Positions 8,046-16,612 are shown, counted from the first letter of the stretch. The stretch: 64,000 bases of DNA from Flavihumibacter stibioxidans (GCF_014332695.1 NZ_MBUA01000012.1:491858-555857); one strand, 5' to 3'. Notes: a model not told the origin generated them from the sequence alone. Made by a program: numbers and translations.

Positions 8046-8888
8046 TCAGAGGAATAGTTTCACGTACAGCCATACAAACGGTGTGGCAAACAGCAAGGAG
8101 TCGAACCGATCCATAAAACCACCATGGCCGGGCATGATCTGACCGCTGTCTTTAACGCCTGCCATCCGTTTCAGTTTACTTTCCAGCAGGTCTCCAAAAG
8201 TTCCGGCAACAGCCGATATGGTGGCAATGATGCCGGTATGCAAAATGGGCAGGTTGGTATACCATGCAAGCAAACACATTGCAGCGATACTGATGATGAT
8301 TCCACCAATTGTTCCCTCCCATGTCTTCTTGGGAGAGATGGCACTCAGGGGCGTTTTGCCGATCATGGAACCGACCAGGTAGGCCATTGTGTCATTGATC
8401 CAGATGGAAAAAATGATTCCAAGTGGAAGCAGGTAACCATAATCAGGTTTTGTCCGGAGGCTTATCAGCAAACCCCAGCTCAATGATATATAAAGCAGGC
8501 CAAGGGCCGAATACCTGATATTTTTCAATTGGATATTCCTTGAAAACAACAACTCTGTGATTGGCAGCATAAACAGAAAAAGCAGTCCCATCCACCAGCC
8601 GATTGCATGTAGTGAAAGACTGCCGGCACTAAATTCATCGCTGGTAAAAACCAGGAGGAAACACCAGCCTGCCAGCATTACACCATACCGGTGAAAGGGT
8701 GTGATGGCAGCATAATCGGGTTCAAACTTTGCCACCAGGCGCTGGTATTCAACCCAGCAACCGAAATGTACTATGGTAAAGAGTATGAAGAAACTCCATT
8801 GGTTCCATAATAAACCGGTCAGCATTACAGCCACAAATATGAGTGCGGTAAATGCCCTTGTCCAGAATGTCTGCCAATTGAATGCCAT
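8046..8888 (-). CDS. cdsA: Phosphatidate cytidylyltransferase
   Basis: A 280-residue integral membrane enzyme with about seven or eight hydrophobic helices. The C-terminal signature, SPKKTWEG near 185 and later GDLLESKLKR and KDSGQIMPGHGGFMDRFDS near 230-265, is that of CdsA. It makes CDP-diacylglycerol from phosphatidic acid and CTP, the branch point of phospholipid synthesis at the inner membrane. It follows the CPBP protease gene by 15 bases, so the two are likely co-transcribed. The ATG at 8888 is the only sensible start. Confidence 0.95.
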   Translation of the reverse strand: MAFNWQTFWTRAFTALIFVAVMLTGLLWNQWSFFILFTIVHFGCWVEYQRLVAKFEPDYAAITPFHRYGVMLAGWCFLLVFTSDEFSAGSLSLHAIGWWMGLLFLFMLPITELLFSRNIQLKNIRYSALGLLYISLSWGLLISLRTKPDYGYLLPLGIIFSIWINDTMAYLVGSMIGKTPLSAISPKKTWEGTIGGIIISIAAMCLLAWYTNLPILHTGIIATISAVAGTFGDLLESKLKRMAGVKDSGQIMPGHGGFMDRFDSLLFATPFVWLYVKLFL

Positions 8889-8903
8889 GCGGAAAATATT
8901 GGG

Positions 8904-9857
8904 TTATTGGTTGTTCCCCTTCTGCCTTGATGGCAGGATCAGGTCATCATCGGTATCGTACAATTCACCATAATGGGTATGCGAAATGCGTTTCATATAC
9001 CAAAGTATCAGCACGATTGCTGCAAAACTCAATATCACAAATACGGGCAGAATAGCTGGCTCCTGGTCTATATAGGTTTTATCCCTGTACACATATACCA
9101 CCTGCAGGGCATTGTTCACAAAGTGAGCAATGATACCCGGCCAGATGCTGCCGCTGTACCAATAGATGGCCCCCAGCAGTACACCCAGCATCAGTCGCGG
9201 AAAGAATCCCAGGAATTGTCCGTGAAAAGCAGAAAACAAAACCGCTGTTATGATGATGCCGGTCCATGGCCGGCGGAAAATCTGGATAAACAATCTCTGC
9301 AACACCCCCCTGAAAAACAATTCTTCGCAGACGGCAGGGAGTAAGGCAATCAGGAACAGCATGGCAATCAGGTCAGACGGACCTTTCATATCAAGCATCG
9401 CCTTCATCAGCCTGCCGGCGTTCTCTTCCGCCGCCCTCATGGACAATTCCGTGGATTTCATCCATTCAGGAAATTGTATCTGCTGGTTCAGCTGGTTCAG
9501 CCAGGAAGCGGCCGGGAAAGCCAGCAGCATTAGCATGAATCCAAGCCACCAAAAGTTCAGGGGAACAGGTTTTTTACAGCCGATATACCTGCAGGCGCGC
9601 TGGTCGCTGAGATAGGCAAATAAAAGAGATGGTACCAGGAAGATCACCACGGTAAGAATACCCTGGATCATTTTCAGTGCTGAAACTACCCCGGGCTTTG
9701 AAAAGTCGAGCTCCTGCAATTGCTCTACAGGTACACCATAAAGTTTTGCCACGCCGAAATAGGTCACCAGTCCAAGTGTTAAATAGGTGCCAAAACTGAG
9801 GCTGCCAAAAATCACGAGTTGTAGCCAGGCCGGCTTATACTTAAGATAGGTGTTCAT
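8904..9857 (-). CDS. CPBP family intramembrane metalloprotease
   Basis: A 317-residue membrane protein with about eight helices and the three motifs of the CPBP/ABI (Rce1-like) family: EELFFR (Glu178, Glu179, Arg183), FSAFHGQF near 215 with the first His, and HFVNN near 250 with the second. These residues would form the active site in the membrane. Bacterial members are implicated in CAAX-type or signal processing, and no substrate can be named here. It leads a likely transcript with cdsA. The divergent dusB promoter region lies just upstream. Confidence 0.9.
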   Translation of the reverse strand: MNTYLKYKPAWLQLVIFGSLSFGTYLTLGLVTYFGVAKLYGVPVEQLQELDFSKPGVVSALKMIQGILTVVIFLVPSLLFAYLSDQRACRYIGCKKPVPLNFWWLGFMLMLLAFPAASWLNQLNQQIQFPEWMKSTELSMRAAEENAGRLMKAMLDMKGPSDLIAMLFLIALLPAVCEELFFRGVLQRLFIQIFRRPWTGIIITAVLFSAFHGQFLGFFPRLMLGVLLGAIYWYSGSIWPGIIAHFVNNALQVVYVYRDKTYIDQEPAILPVFVILSFAAIVLILWYMKRISHTHYGELYDTDDDLILPSRQKGNNQ

Positions 9858-9914
9858 AGTATGGTTGCAAGATGCACCATTTTACGGAGAAATGGAGAAA
9901 TAGAGAAATAGCGG

Positions 9915-9922
9915 TAATTTTG
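9915..9922 (+). promoter_or_regulatory. Promoter -7 element for dusB
   Basis: TAATTTTG matches TAnnTTTG. It lies inside the longest open frame of dusB, which argues that translation starts downstream, at the TTG at 9938. A run of three similar 8-base units (gagaaatg/gagaaata) precedes it. Confidence 0.5.
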
Positions 9923-9937
9923 CGGAAATTTTTGCTA

Positions 9938-10972
9938 TTGGTAAACATCGGTCCCATATCACTGCCCGGTTTCCCCTTATTGCTGGCCCCCATGGAAGAC
10001 GTGAGCGATCCCCCCTTCCGTGCCGTTTGCAAGGATAATGGAGCCGACCTCATGTATACAGAATTCATCAGCAGTGAGGGACTGATCCGCGATGCCATCA
10101 AGAGCCGCCAGAAGCTCGACATCTTTGACTATGAGCGTCCGATCGGCATCCAGATCTTCGGCGGCGATGAAGAAGCCATGGGGATCAGTGCCCAGATCGT
10201 GGATACCATAAACCCTGACCTGCTGGACATCAATTTCGGTTGCCCGGTGAAAAAAGTTGTTACCAAAGGCGCCGGCGCTGCGGTGTTAAAGGATATAGAC
10301 CTTATGGTACGGCTCACAGCCGCCTGCGTTCGCTCCACCAAACTTCCGGTTACGGTAAAAACAAGGCTGGGGTGGGACAATGATTCCATCAATATCGGCG
10401 AGGTGGCGGAGAGACTGCAGGATACAGGAATCAAGGCGCTCTCGGTTCATGGCAGAACCCGGGCGCAACTGTACAAGGGGCAGGCCGACTGGTCACATAT
10501 CGCCAGGGTCAAGGACAATCCCCGCATCCGGATTCCGATTTTTGGTAATGGCGATATCGATTCGCCGGAAAAAGCGCTGGAATATAAGAACAGGTTTGGG
10601 GTGGATGGCATCATGATCGGCAGGGCAGCCATCGGTTATCCCTGGATCTTTAATGAGATCAAGCACTTTATGGCCACCGGGGAACACCTGCCGCCACCTG
10701 GTATTGAGCAGCGGGTGGAAGTGATTCGCAAGCACCTGCACAAATCCGTTGAATGGAAGGGACTGGTTCCCGGCATCAACGAAATGAGGCGCCACTACAA
10801 TAACTACCTGAAAGGGCTGCCCAATATCAAGGAATTCAGGCTTCAACTGGTAACAGTAAAAACAGTTGAAGAAATTGACTACATCCTGGATACCATCAGA
10901 AAAACTTATGCAGGTTATGCATTCGAACCCCGCAAAGTGGAAATGGAAAAGATGGCCTGCAATTGTGACTGA
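9938..10972 (+). CDS. dusB: tRNA-dihydrouridine synthase DusB
   Basis: A 344-residue FMN enzyme that reduces uridines in the tRNA D-loop. The TIM barrel starts with PLLLAPMEDVSDPPFR, carries the catalytic Cys in NFGCPVKKV (about Cys102) and the phosphate-binding VHGRTRAQ and DGIMIGRAAIGYPW motifs later on. The open frame continues upstream to an ATG at 9872, but homologues begin M-V-x-I-G, which aligns with TTG-Val-Asn-Ile-Gly at 9938, and a promoter element sits in the extra stretch; a TTG start is therefore chosen. It is divergent from the CPBP gene and stops four bases before the convergent peroxidase gene ends. Confidence 0.93.
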   Translation: MVNIGPISLPGFPLLLAPMEDVSDPPFRAVCKDNGADLMYTEFISSEGLIRDAIKSRQKLDIFDYERPIGIQIFGGDEEAMGISAQIVDTINPDLLDINFGCPVKKVVTKGAGAAVLKDIDLMVRLTAACVRSTKLPVTVKTRLGWDNDSINIGEVAERLQDTGIKALSVHGRTRAQLYKGQADWSHIARVKDNPRIRIPIFGNGDIDSPEKALEYKNRFGVDGIMIGRAAIGYPWIFNEIKHFMATGEHLPPPGIEQRVEVIRKHLHKSVEWKGLVPGINEMRRHYNNYLKGLPNIKEFRLQLVTVKTVEEIDYILDTIRKTYAGYAFEPRKVEMEKMACNCD

Positions 10973-10976
10973 CCTT

Positions 10977-11657
10977 TCATTTCAAAACCGCCTCAATAAC
11001 TTTTTCATCCATAGGTGAAATACCGGGTGCGAAATAATTGGTGAGCACCCCGTTTTCATCAACCAGGTATTTGGAAAAATTCCATTCCGGCTGCTGGTTG
11101 CACCAGCCGTTCAGGGATGCATCTGACAACCATTTAAAAACCGGATCCTGTCCATCTCCCTTTACAACCTTTGATTTTTTTGCAAGGGGAAAACTCACCC
11201 CGAAATTAACCTTGCAGAACTCTGCGATCTCTTCATCACTGCCTTTTTCCTGTTCCTTGAAGTCGTTGGCGGGAAAGCCTATAACCACCAGCTTTGGGGA
11301 ATATCTTTCGTATAGTTGCTGCAGTGTTTCATACTGTGCCGTATAACCGCAATCAGAAGCTGTATTCACCAGGAGTATCTTTTTGCCCTTCAGGCTTTGA
11401 AGATCCAGCATACTGTTATTGTTCAGCACGACCTTCAGGTCGTAAAGGGACTTTGCAGGCAATTTACCGGAAAGGTTTTCCTGGCGGGATGCCTTTGCGC
11501 CGAACCATCGGCCGGCTTTCATGATCAGCGGGTAAACTATTTTCATGGCCTTCTGGCGGCCACTTAACCCTTCAGGAGAATTTGACATAAGTATTACAAA
11601 GAAGAGCAGCAACAACAGCACCAACAGGCCAAAAATTGAAAAGACTTTTTTTCGCAT
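10977..11657 (-). CDS. Membrane-anchored glutathione peroxidase family protein
   Basis: A 226-residue thiol peroxidase with an N-terminal membrane anchor (about 5-24), so the thioredoxin-fold domain (about 70-226) likely faces the periplasm. The peroxidatic residue is Cys103 in NTASDCGYT, replacing the Sec of animal enzymes. The Trp and Asn of the active site are present in EWNFSKYL, but the usual CNQF block reads ANDF, so both the typical resolving Cys and the catalytic Gln are missing. The family reduces hydroperoxides, usually with thioredoxin in bacteria. The altered block could change mechanism or reductant. Confidence 0.88.
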   Translation of the reverse strand: MRKKVFSIFGLLVLLLLLFFVILMSNSPEGLSGRQKAMKIVYPLIMKAGRWFGAKASRQENLSGKLPAKSLYDLKVVLNNNSMLDLQSLKGKKILLVNTASDCGYTAQYETLQQLYERYSPKLVVIGFPANDFKEQEKGSDEEIAEFCKVNFGVSFPLAKKSKVVKGDGQDPVFKWLSDASLNGWCNQQPEWNFSKYLVDENGVLTNYFAPGISPMDEKVIEAVLK

Positions 11658-11683
11658 GATGATAACTGTTATATACCTGCTGG

Positions 11684-13102
11684 TTAACGGATCAATTTTT
11701 TGAACAATGAGAGTTTCCCTTTAAAAGGCGGGTACTTAATGCCAGGGTCAAACCAGGTGGGCGTTTTCATGACTGATTTCCGGTGACTGAAACAATCATA
11801 ACTGAATTTCCCGTGACAGGCGCCGGTACCACTGTATCCTCTTCCGCCGAAAGGAAGGGATGGGTTGGTGAAATGCCAGGCAGTGTTGTTCACACAACCG
11901 CCGCCAAATGGAACACTCTCGATCCAGGCCTTCTCTCTTTTTTCACTGTTTGTGAAAATGTAAAAAGCAAGCGGGTTTGGATTCCTGGCTATAACCTGCA
12001 GGGCTTCTTCCATGGATTTGTAGGTCAGTACTGGCAATATGGGACCAAAAATTTCCTCCTTCATGATGGGAGCATCGGGTGACACTTCATCGAGAATGGA
12101 TGGTGCAATATACCTGGCAGACTCGTCTGTTTTACCACCTTCGAGTATACGTCCCTGTTGGAGATAAGCTACCAGTCGCCTGAATTGTTTCTCGTTTATG
12201 ATCCTGCCGAAGTCTTCACTTTTTGCAGGATCGCCGGAATAAAATTTACGGATATGATCTTTCAGGGCATCCACCAGTTTGTCTTTAACGGAATGGTGGA
12301 CCAGGATATAATCCGGCGCAATGCACATTTGTCCGGCATTGGAAAATTTAGCCAGTGCTATTCTCCTTGCTGCCACTTCGATATTGGCATCGGCTTCCAC
12401 CACACAGGGGCTTTTACCGCCAAGCTCCAGGGTTACCGGCACAAGTTGGGAAGCTGCCATCTGGTAAATAATCCTGCCCACAGTGGTACCACCTGTAAAG
12501 AATACATGGTCAAACCTGAAATGATTCATCATGGCCGGCAAAACCGTAGCGCCATCGCCCTGCACCACCATGATTTCTTCGGGAGCAAATGTTTCCGAGA
12601 TCATTTTTTTGATCAGTGCATCCGTGGCGGGCGCGTATTCACTGGGTTTGAGCACAGCCGCATTGCCGGCAGCGATGGCACCTATCAGCGGAGACAACAA
12701 AAGCATGAACGGATAATTCCAGGGGGCGATAACCAGCACCACTCCCAGCGGCTCATTGTATATATGACTGGAGGAGGGCAGGTTGGCCAGGTTGGTGCCT
12801 ACACGCTTTGGCCGCATCCAGGATGTAAGCTGGCTGAGTGCCTGCCTTATTTCAGCATGAACGATCCCTATTTCTGTAGCCCAGGCTTCCTCCTTCCCTT
12901 TATGCAGGTCATCATACAAAGCGCGGAATATGTCTTCCTCAAACCTGCGCACAACAGATTGCAATCTCAACAGTTTGTCGCGTCTTGCTTCATACGAAGA
13001 AGATTGGCCGGACTGGAAATGTTTTTTCATGGCTTGCAATCCGGGAAGGATCAGATCCTGCTGCGGTTCAGCAGCAGATATGGGAGCGGTCGTTGTGAGC
13101 AT
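11684..13102 (-). CDS. Aldehyde dehydrogenase, class 3-like
   Basis: A 472-residue NAD(P)-dependent aldehyde dehydrogenase. PWNYPFMLLLSPL with Asn129, KPSEYAP with Lys152, LELGGKSP with the general base Glu226, and QMCIAPDY with the nucleophile Cys260 are all present. The shape matches the short class 3/fatty aldehyde group, which oxidises medium- and long-chain or aromatic aldehydes. The ATG at 13102 is preferred; the frame stays open to 13180, but that would overlap the divergent tadA start. A perfect inverted repeat just upstream may be an operator shared with tadA. Confidence 0.92.
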   Translation of the reverse strand: MLTTTAPISAAEPQQDLILPGLQAMKKHFQSGQSSSYEARRDKLLRLQSVVRRFEEDIFRALYDDLHKGKEEAWATEIGIVHAEIRQALSQLTSWMRPKRVGTNLANLPSSSHIYNEPLGVVLVIAPWNYPFMLLLSPLIGAIAAGNAAVLKPSEYAPATDALIKKMISETFAPEEIMVVQGDGATVLPAMMNHFRFDHVFFTGGTTVGRIIYQMAASQLVPVTLELGGKSPCVVEADANIEVAARRIALAKFSNAGQMCIAPDYILVHHSVKDKLVDALKDHIRKFYSGDPAKSEDFGRIINEKQFRRLVAYLQQGRILEGGKTDESARYIAPSILDEVSPDAPIMKEEIFGPILPVLTYKSMEEALQVIARNPNPLAFYIFTNSEKREKAWIESVPFGGGCVNNTAWHFTNPSLPFGGRGYSGTGACHGKFSYDCFSHRKSVMKTPTWFDPGIKYPPFKGKLSLFKKLIR

Positions 13103-13111
13103 AATGATTAA

Positions 13112-13132
13112 TTTACAACAATCAGTTGTAAA
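13112..13132. promoter_or_regulatory. Candidate operator TTTACAAC-N5-GTTGTAAA
   Basis: Perfect eight-base inverted repeat with a five-base spacer, ten bases upstream of the aldehyde dehydrogenase start and 31 bases upstream of tadA. Its symmetry and size fit a dimeric repressor site; no regulator gene is adjacent. Confidence 0.45.
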
Positions 13133-13162
13133 GATGGTTTTCCATTTAATTATTTTCGCTGC

Positions 13163-13606
13163 ATGATGACGGACGAACAATATATGGAACAGGCTTTGCG
13201 GGAAGCCGAAAAAGCATATGAAGCAGGGGAAGTTCCGGTGGGGGCCATCGTTGTCATCAACGGTAAGATCATTTCACGTGGTTATAACCAGGTGGAACAA
13301 TTGAATGACCCTACTGCCCACGCGGAGATCATCGCCCTGACATCGGCATTTAATTACCTGGGCGCGAAATATATTCCGGAAGCCACTGTGTATGTAACAG
13401 TGGAGCCCTGCCTGATGTGCACAGGAGCCCTTTACTGGAGTAAAGTGGGCAGAATTGTATGGGGGGCTGATGATGAGAAGAACGGTCATGCCCGCATCAC
13501 GAAAGACAACTGGCCCTTTCATCCGAAAGCCACGGTTCAGAAAGGCGTTCTGGCGGAAAAATGTGCCGCGCTGATGAAAGCATTTTTCCGGGAGAAGCGG
13601 GGCTGA
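13163..13606 (+). CDS. tadA: tRNA adenosine(34) deaminase TadA
   Basis: A 147-residue zinc deaminase converting the wobble adenosine of tRNA-Arg(ACG) to inosine. The active site is complete: HAEI (His53 zinc ligand, Glu55 proton shuttle) and PCLMCTGA (Cys83 and Cys86 zinc ligands). The length is typical. Two ATGs open the gene; either may be used. A -7-like TATTTTCG lies five bases before the first ATG, so the leader would be very short. It is divergent from the aldehyde dehydrogenase. Confidence 0.93.
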   Translation: MMTDEQYMEQALREAEKAYEAGEVPVGAIVVINGKIISRGYNQVEQLNDPTAHAEIIALTSAFNYLGAKYIPEATVYVTVEPCLMCTGALYWSKVGRIVWGADDEKNGHARITKDNWPFHPKATVQKGVLAEKCAALMKAFFREKRG

Positions 13607-13676
13607 GTGTTGATTTAACAAGCCATTATTAATCCTTACGAACTTGTGCTGGTCATGGTATGGTAAAGCCCAGGCC

Positions 13677-14045
13677 ATGAAAAAAATTATACTCTTCATT
13701 TTACCCCTAGCTGTGATTTTTGCTTCCTGTACTAAGCAGGATATTGGTTACCGCCCCCCTGTGGATGAAGCCTACTGGCTGAAACAGGAAAGGGCTGTGG
13801 TAACCTACAGCAGTTTCAATTGCGACTTTTATGTGGTGGAAACCGCTTATGGCTTCAGTGTACTTCAAAGCTGGGGAGGTTTCACTCCTTTACGGGGATC
13901 GGTTCTCTATGGTAATTTCAGCAGGTATGGTGTGCAGACATTTTACAACCGTTCAGAAGGGTACCTGGTGCAGGCCAATGTGATGGATTACTGGCTCACC
14001 TACTGGGATGCCATGGACCAGGCCGACTACGAGTGCAGCAGGTAG
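13677..14045 (+). CDS. Small aromatic-rich lipoprotein, unknown function
   Basis: A 122-residue predicted lipoprotein: Lys-rich start, hydrophobic core and lipobox FASC near residue 16. The mature part is unusually rich in Tyr and Trp (for example AYWLKQ, YGFSVLQSWGG, DYWLTYWD) and ends in ECSR. I do not recognise the family. The ATG at 13677 is chosen because it opens a clean lipoprotein signal; the frame extends 33 bases further up. It follows tadA by 70 bases and is followed by a large perfect hairpin. Confidence 0.7.
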   Translation: MKKIILFILPLAVIFASCTKQDIGYRPPVDEAYWLKQERAVVTYSSFNCDFYVVETAYGFSVLQSWGGFTPLRGSVLYGNFSRYGVQTFYNRSEGYLVQANVMDYWLTYWDAMDQADYECSR

Positions 14046-14050
14046 GTATA

Positions 14051-14094
14051 GCGTCTGACGCGCGTCTGACGTATGTCAGACGCGCGTCAGACGC
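14051..14094. repeat. Perfect 20-base-arm palindrome with GTCTGACG cores
   Basis: Left arm 14051-14070 and right arm 14075-14094 are perfectly complementary with a four-base GTAT loop. Each arm holds two GCGTCTGAC copies, so it can fold in several registers. The same GTCTGACG core forms a hairpin at 50542-50593. It starts five bases after a lipoprotein stop codon. Confidence 0.95.
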
Positions 14095-14119
14095 ATATCA
14101 TGAACAAAATACCGCAACA

Positions 14120-14162
14120 GGTGTTCTGATATGTATTTTACACATGTCAGACACCTTTTTTT
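14120..14162 (+). terminator. Rho-independent terminator
   Basis: Imperfect hairpin with GGTGTTCTGATATGT pairing to ACATGTCAGACACC, followed by seven Ts. It should end transcription from the upstream lipoprotein gene just before the sod promoter. Confidence 0.7.
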
Positions 14163-14190
14163 GGTGAATGGCCGCCAGGCTTTAAATTTG
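14161..14190 (+). promoter_or_regulatory. Promoter for superoxide dismutase
   Basis: TTG at 14161-14163, 19 bases, then TAAATTTG at 14183-14190: both elements of the Bacteroidota housekeeping promoter at good spacing. The predicted start gives a leader of about 40 bases. Confidence 0.6.
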
Positions 14191-14239
14191 CTACTCCTTC
14201 CTTTGCAAGTCTATTTTTTAATATATAAATTCTGATCTT

Positions 14240-14848
14240 ATGGCATTTACACTAGCAGCGCTTCCTTATGCTCACGATGCACTGGAGCCACATATCGACA
14301 CCCTGACCATGCAGATACACCATGGAAAACACCACCAGGCTTATGTTGACAACCTGAATAAAGCCATTGCCGGCACCCCAAATGAGAACAAATCCCTCGA
14401 AGAACTGGTTGCTGTTGCCGGAACCATTTCCCCAGCCGTACGCAATAATGGCGGCGGTCACTGGAACCACACTTTCTTCTGGGAAAGCCTTGCCCCCAAC
14501 GCAGGAGGCCAGCCTTCAGGTGCCCTGGCAGAAGCCATCAATGCAGCTTTCGGTTCCTTTGACGCCTTTAAGGAAAAATTCGCCAACGCCGGCATGACCC
14601 GCTTCGGAAGCGGTTGGGCATGGCTGATAGTAAAGGATGGAAAACTGGAGGTGAGTTCTACACCCAACCAGGACAATCCCCTGATGGACGTTGCAGAAGT
14701 TAAGGGGACACCGATCCTTGGAGTGGATGTATGGGAGCATGCTTATTACCTGAAATACCAGAACCGCCGCGCTGAATACCTGGGCGCTTTCTGGAATGTT
14801 ATCAACTGGAATAAGATTGCAGATCGTTTCGCAGCTGCATCCAAATAG
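14240..14848 (+). CDS. sodA: Superoxide dismutase, Mn-type
   Basis: A 202-residue Fe/Mn superoxide dismutase. Metal ligands are His27 (IHHGKHH), His77 (HWNHTFFW), Asp163 and His167 (DVWEHAYY). The residues that separate the metals point to manganese: Gly at the position where iron enzymes have Gln, and a Gln in NQDNPLM near 144. A cambialistic enzyme is possible. It converts superoxide to peroxide and oxygen, presumably in the cytoplasm as no signal peptide is present. It has its own promoter and terminator, so it is monocistronic. Confidence 0.96.
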   Translation: MAFTLAALPYAHDALEPHIDTLTMQIHHGKHHQAYVDNLNKAIAGTPNENKSLEELVAVAGTISPAVRNNGGGHWNHTFFWESLAPNAGGQPSGALAEAINAAFGSFDAFKEKFANAGMTRFGSGWAWLIVKDGKLEVSSTPNQDNPLMDVAEVKGTPILGVDVWEHAYYLKYQNRRAEYLGAFWNVINWNKIADRFAAASK

Positions 14849-14877
14849 TTTATTTTTAACTGACTAATTCCAATTAC

Positions 14878-14906
14878 GATCCCGCCCAGGGCGGGATCTT
14901 TGTTTT
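14878..14906 (+). terminator. Terminator of sodA
   Basis: GATCCCGCC and GGCGGGATC form a perfect nine-base stem with a three-base loop, followed by TTTGTTTT. It lies 29 bases after the sodA stop. Confidence 0.8.
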
Positions 14907-14917
14907 AAAACACTACC

Positions 14918-15514
14918 ATGAAAAATGTTTTTTTAGGACTTTCGGCTCTCGTTATGCTGGCTGCCTGCTCTTCCGCCCCACAAAAGAAAGTGGTGGTGAT
15001 GTCAAGTGGTAAAATCAATGTGACCGGCGATGCCGTTAGCTTTGACCCGGGTACCCAGCACAATGAGCAAACCATTACGCTTAAAGGTGATAAACTGACC
15101 GTTACCGATCCTTCCGGCTCCAAAGATTACGCTGTAACTGAACCGGGAACCTGGCTACTGAATCTTAAAAAAGATACGCTGATCGGCAGCTTTCAGGCTT
15201 TTGGGGAGGCCGGCTCAAGGGAAGGCCGTATTACCCAGGAACAGATGATGGAAAGGATGGACAGCCTGAAGCAACTGATGGTAGGCGCCAATATCAGCGC
15301 AGCCAGGAAAAATCATTTTCTGGCACCGGGCGACTTCAAAAAGATCACCACTGCCGACAATGCCATAATAGTAGGGCCATTCAAGGGCATGCCTGCTTCA
15401 CTGGAGCCTGATAAAAAAGGAAATATCCCTGAAGTGTACAAATTCATCAGCAATAAAGACGCGAGAGAAACACTTGACCGTTTGGAGAAAATGCTGAAAG
15501 GTAACGAGGAATAA
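14918..15514 (+). CDS. Lipoprotein of unknown function
   Basis: A 198-residue predicted lipoprotein with lipobox LAAC near residue 17 followed by SSAPQKK. The first half reads as a small beta-rich domain in which a value is tested against defaults (DPGTQHNEQTITLKGD, PGTWLLNL, KKDTLIGSFQ), and the second half is helical and charged with a long acidic and lysine-rich C-terminus. I do not recognise a named domain. It follows sodA after a terminator and so is probably separately expressed. It converges on yidD, with a short complementary pair of GTGAGGAG blocks in the gap. Confidence 0.7.
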   Translation: MKNVFLGLSALVMLAACSSAPQKKVVVMSSGKINVTGDAVSFDPGTQHNEQTITLKGDKLTVTDPSGSKDYAVTEPGTWLLNLKKDTLIGSFQAFGEAGSREGRITQEQMMERMDSLKQLMVGANISAARKNHFLAPGDFKKITTADNAIIVGPFKGMPASLEPDKKGNIPEVYKFISNKDARETLDRLEKMLKGNEE

Positions 15515-15555
15515 AGATTGCGGGTGAGGAGTAATCCGCCTTCCTCCTCACCCCT

Positions 15556-15786
15556 TTACTTCAGCGGGTCGTACCCGCTTCCCCCCCAGGGATGGCAGCG
15601 GCTGACACGTTTAAGCGTAAGCCAGAATCCTTTTATCGGCCCGTATTTCCGGAAAGCTTCGAGGCCATATTGTGAGCAGGTTGGGGTATAACGGCATTTC
15701 GGTCCCAGCAGGGGCGATATCCCCCACTGGTATATTTTTATCAGCGCAATAAAAGGGACACTCAATATTTTTTTAATTCCGTTCAT
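15556..15786 (-). CDS. yidD: Membrane protein insertion efficiency factor YidD
   Basis: A 76-residue member of the YidD family, with the diagnostic [19 protein letters not shown] segment holding paired Cys residues and the C-terminal [13 protein letters not shown]. YidD assists YidC-mediated insertion of membrane proteins. Its ATG overlaps the rnpA stop as ATGA, the classical rnpA-yidD coupling. The amphipathic N-terminus likely binds the inner membrane. yidC itself is not in the neighbourhood shown. Confidence 0.95.
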   Translation of the reverse strand: MNGIKKILSVPFIALIKIYQWGISPLLGPKCRYTPTCSQYGLEAFRKYGPIKGFWLTLKRVSRCHPWGGSGYDPLK

Positions 15787-16199
15787 TTTTTCGGATTTAA
15801 CAGGCGTACCAGTTTAGCCAGTGCCTGTTCCACCACCCGGAGACACTCTTCCTGCCCTGGCAGTTCCTTCCCGGTATAGATGAAAAAAACGGATAAATGG
15901 CTGCCTGAGCTCCGGGCATATTCATATAAGCCTTCCTTTTGCAACCGGTAAGATTCCCTGATCAGCCTTTTGATCCGGTTCCGGTCCACTGCTTTCTTAA
16001 AATACCGCTTACTCACCCCCACCCCAAACTGCACCTCCCCCTTCACCCCTTTCCGCTCACCGGTCAATCCCTCCCTTTTCAGTTCCCCATAATAGACCCT
16101 CACAGGGTAAATAGCAAAGCTCCTCCCCGTTTTAAAGAGTTCATCGATCTTTTTCCGATGCTTCAGTCTTTCCTGCCCGTGAAGAGTAAATCTGGACAA
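15783..16199 (-). CDS. rnpA: Ribonuclease P protein component
   Basis: A 138-residue basic protein that pairs with the RNase P RNA to trim tRNA 5' ends. The family signature is [26 protein letters not shown] in its central part, with the RNR box near 90. It appears to start with TTG at 16199 because no in-frame ATG exists upstream and homologues begin near FTLxxxERLKxRK. A charged insertion between the first strands makes it a little longer than the usual 115-130 residues. It lies in the conserved rpmH-rnpA-yidD order. Confidence 0.93.
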   Translation of the reverse strand: MSRFTLHGQERLKHRKKIDELFKTGRSFAIYPVRVYYGELKREGLTGERKGVKGEVQFGVGVSKRYFKKAVDRNRIKRLIRESYRLQKEGLYEYARSSGSHLSVFFIYTGKELPGQEECLRVVEQALAKLVRLLNPKK

Positions 16200-16309
16200 A
16201 GTAATGTGTTGACCGGTATTGATCCGGCAGTGTTAAACAAAAATAGCCCCGATCCGGCAAAGCGGAGCGGAGCTATTGTCAATATCTGTTTCCGCCGGAG
16301 CGGATCCGA

Positions 16310-16465
16310 TTACTTCAGTTTGCTTTCAGAAGAAACAGTCAGTTTCTTACGACCCTTTGCACGACGGCTGGCCAGTACTTTACGACCATTAGCAGTTTGC
16401 ATGCGCTTACGGAAACCGTGAACGGTTTTGCGGCGACGACGGTGTGGTTGAAATGTTCTTTTCAT
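16310..16465 (-). CDS. rpmH: 50S ribosomal protein L34
   Basis: A 51-residue highly basic protein. The start [18 protein letters not shown] and the segment [18 protein letters not shown] are the L34 signature. L34 is a late-assembly protein of the large ribosomal subunit. The codons and the 110-base gap to rnpA fit the usual rpmH-rnpA transcript. The short C-terminal extension after KLTV (SSESKLK) is common in Bacteroidota. An upstream TAnnTTTG element supports expression from its own promoter. Confidence 0.97.
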   Translation of the reverse strand: MKRTFQPHRRRRKTVHGFRKRMQTANGRKVLASRRAKGRKKLTVSSESKLK

Positions 16466-16573
16466 TTTACATTTTTTTACTAACCCTTAAAAAATATACG
16501 CCTGTGGAGAGCCAGACGATTGATTTCCAATCACATCGGGCCACCATACCCGCTTGTGTCGTGAAAGGGACGG

Positions 16574-16581
16574 CAAAGGTA
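16574..16581 (-). promoter_or_regulatory. Promoter -7 element for rpmH
   Basis: TACCTTTG on the minus strand, preceded by a T-rich stretch. It predicts a leader of about 100 bases for rpmH. Confidence 0.45.
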
Positions 16582-16612
16582 ATAAAATATTGCAAAAAAT
16601 CAGCCAGGCTTT

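Noticed and set aside
12158-13111. Long 317-residue open frame opposite the aldehyde dehydrogenase
   Set aside because: It lies on the other strand of a confidently called gene and its composition (Cys-, His- and Gln-rich) is typical of a shadow frame.
15556-16465. Possible replication origin near rpmH-rnpA-yidD
   Set aside because: In many bacteria this trio lies near oriC, but no dnaA gene or clustered DnaA boxes were noticed here.
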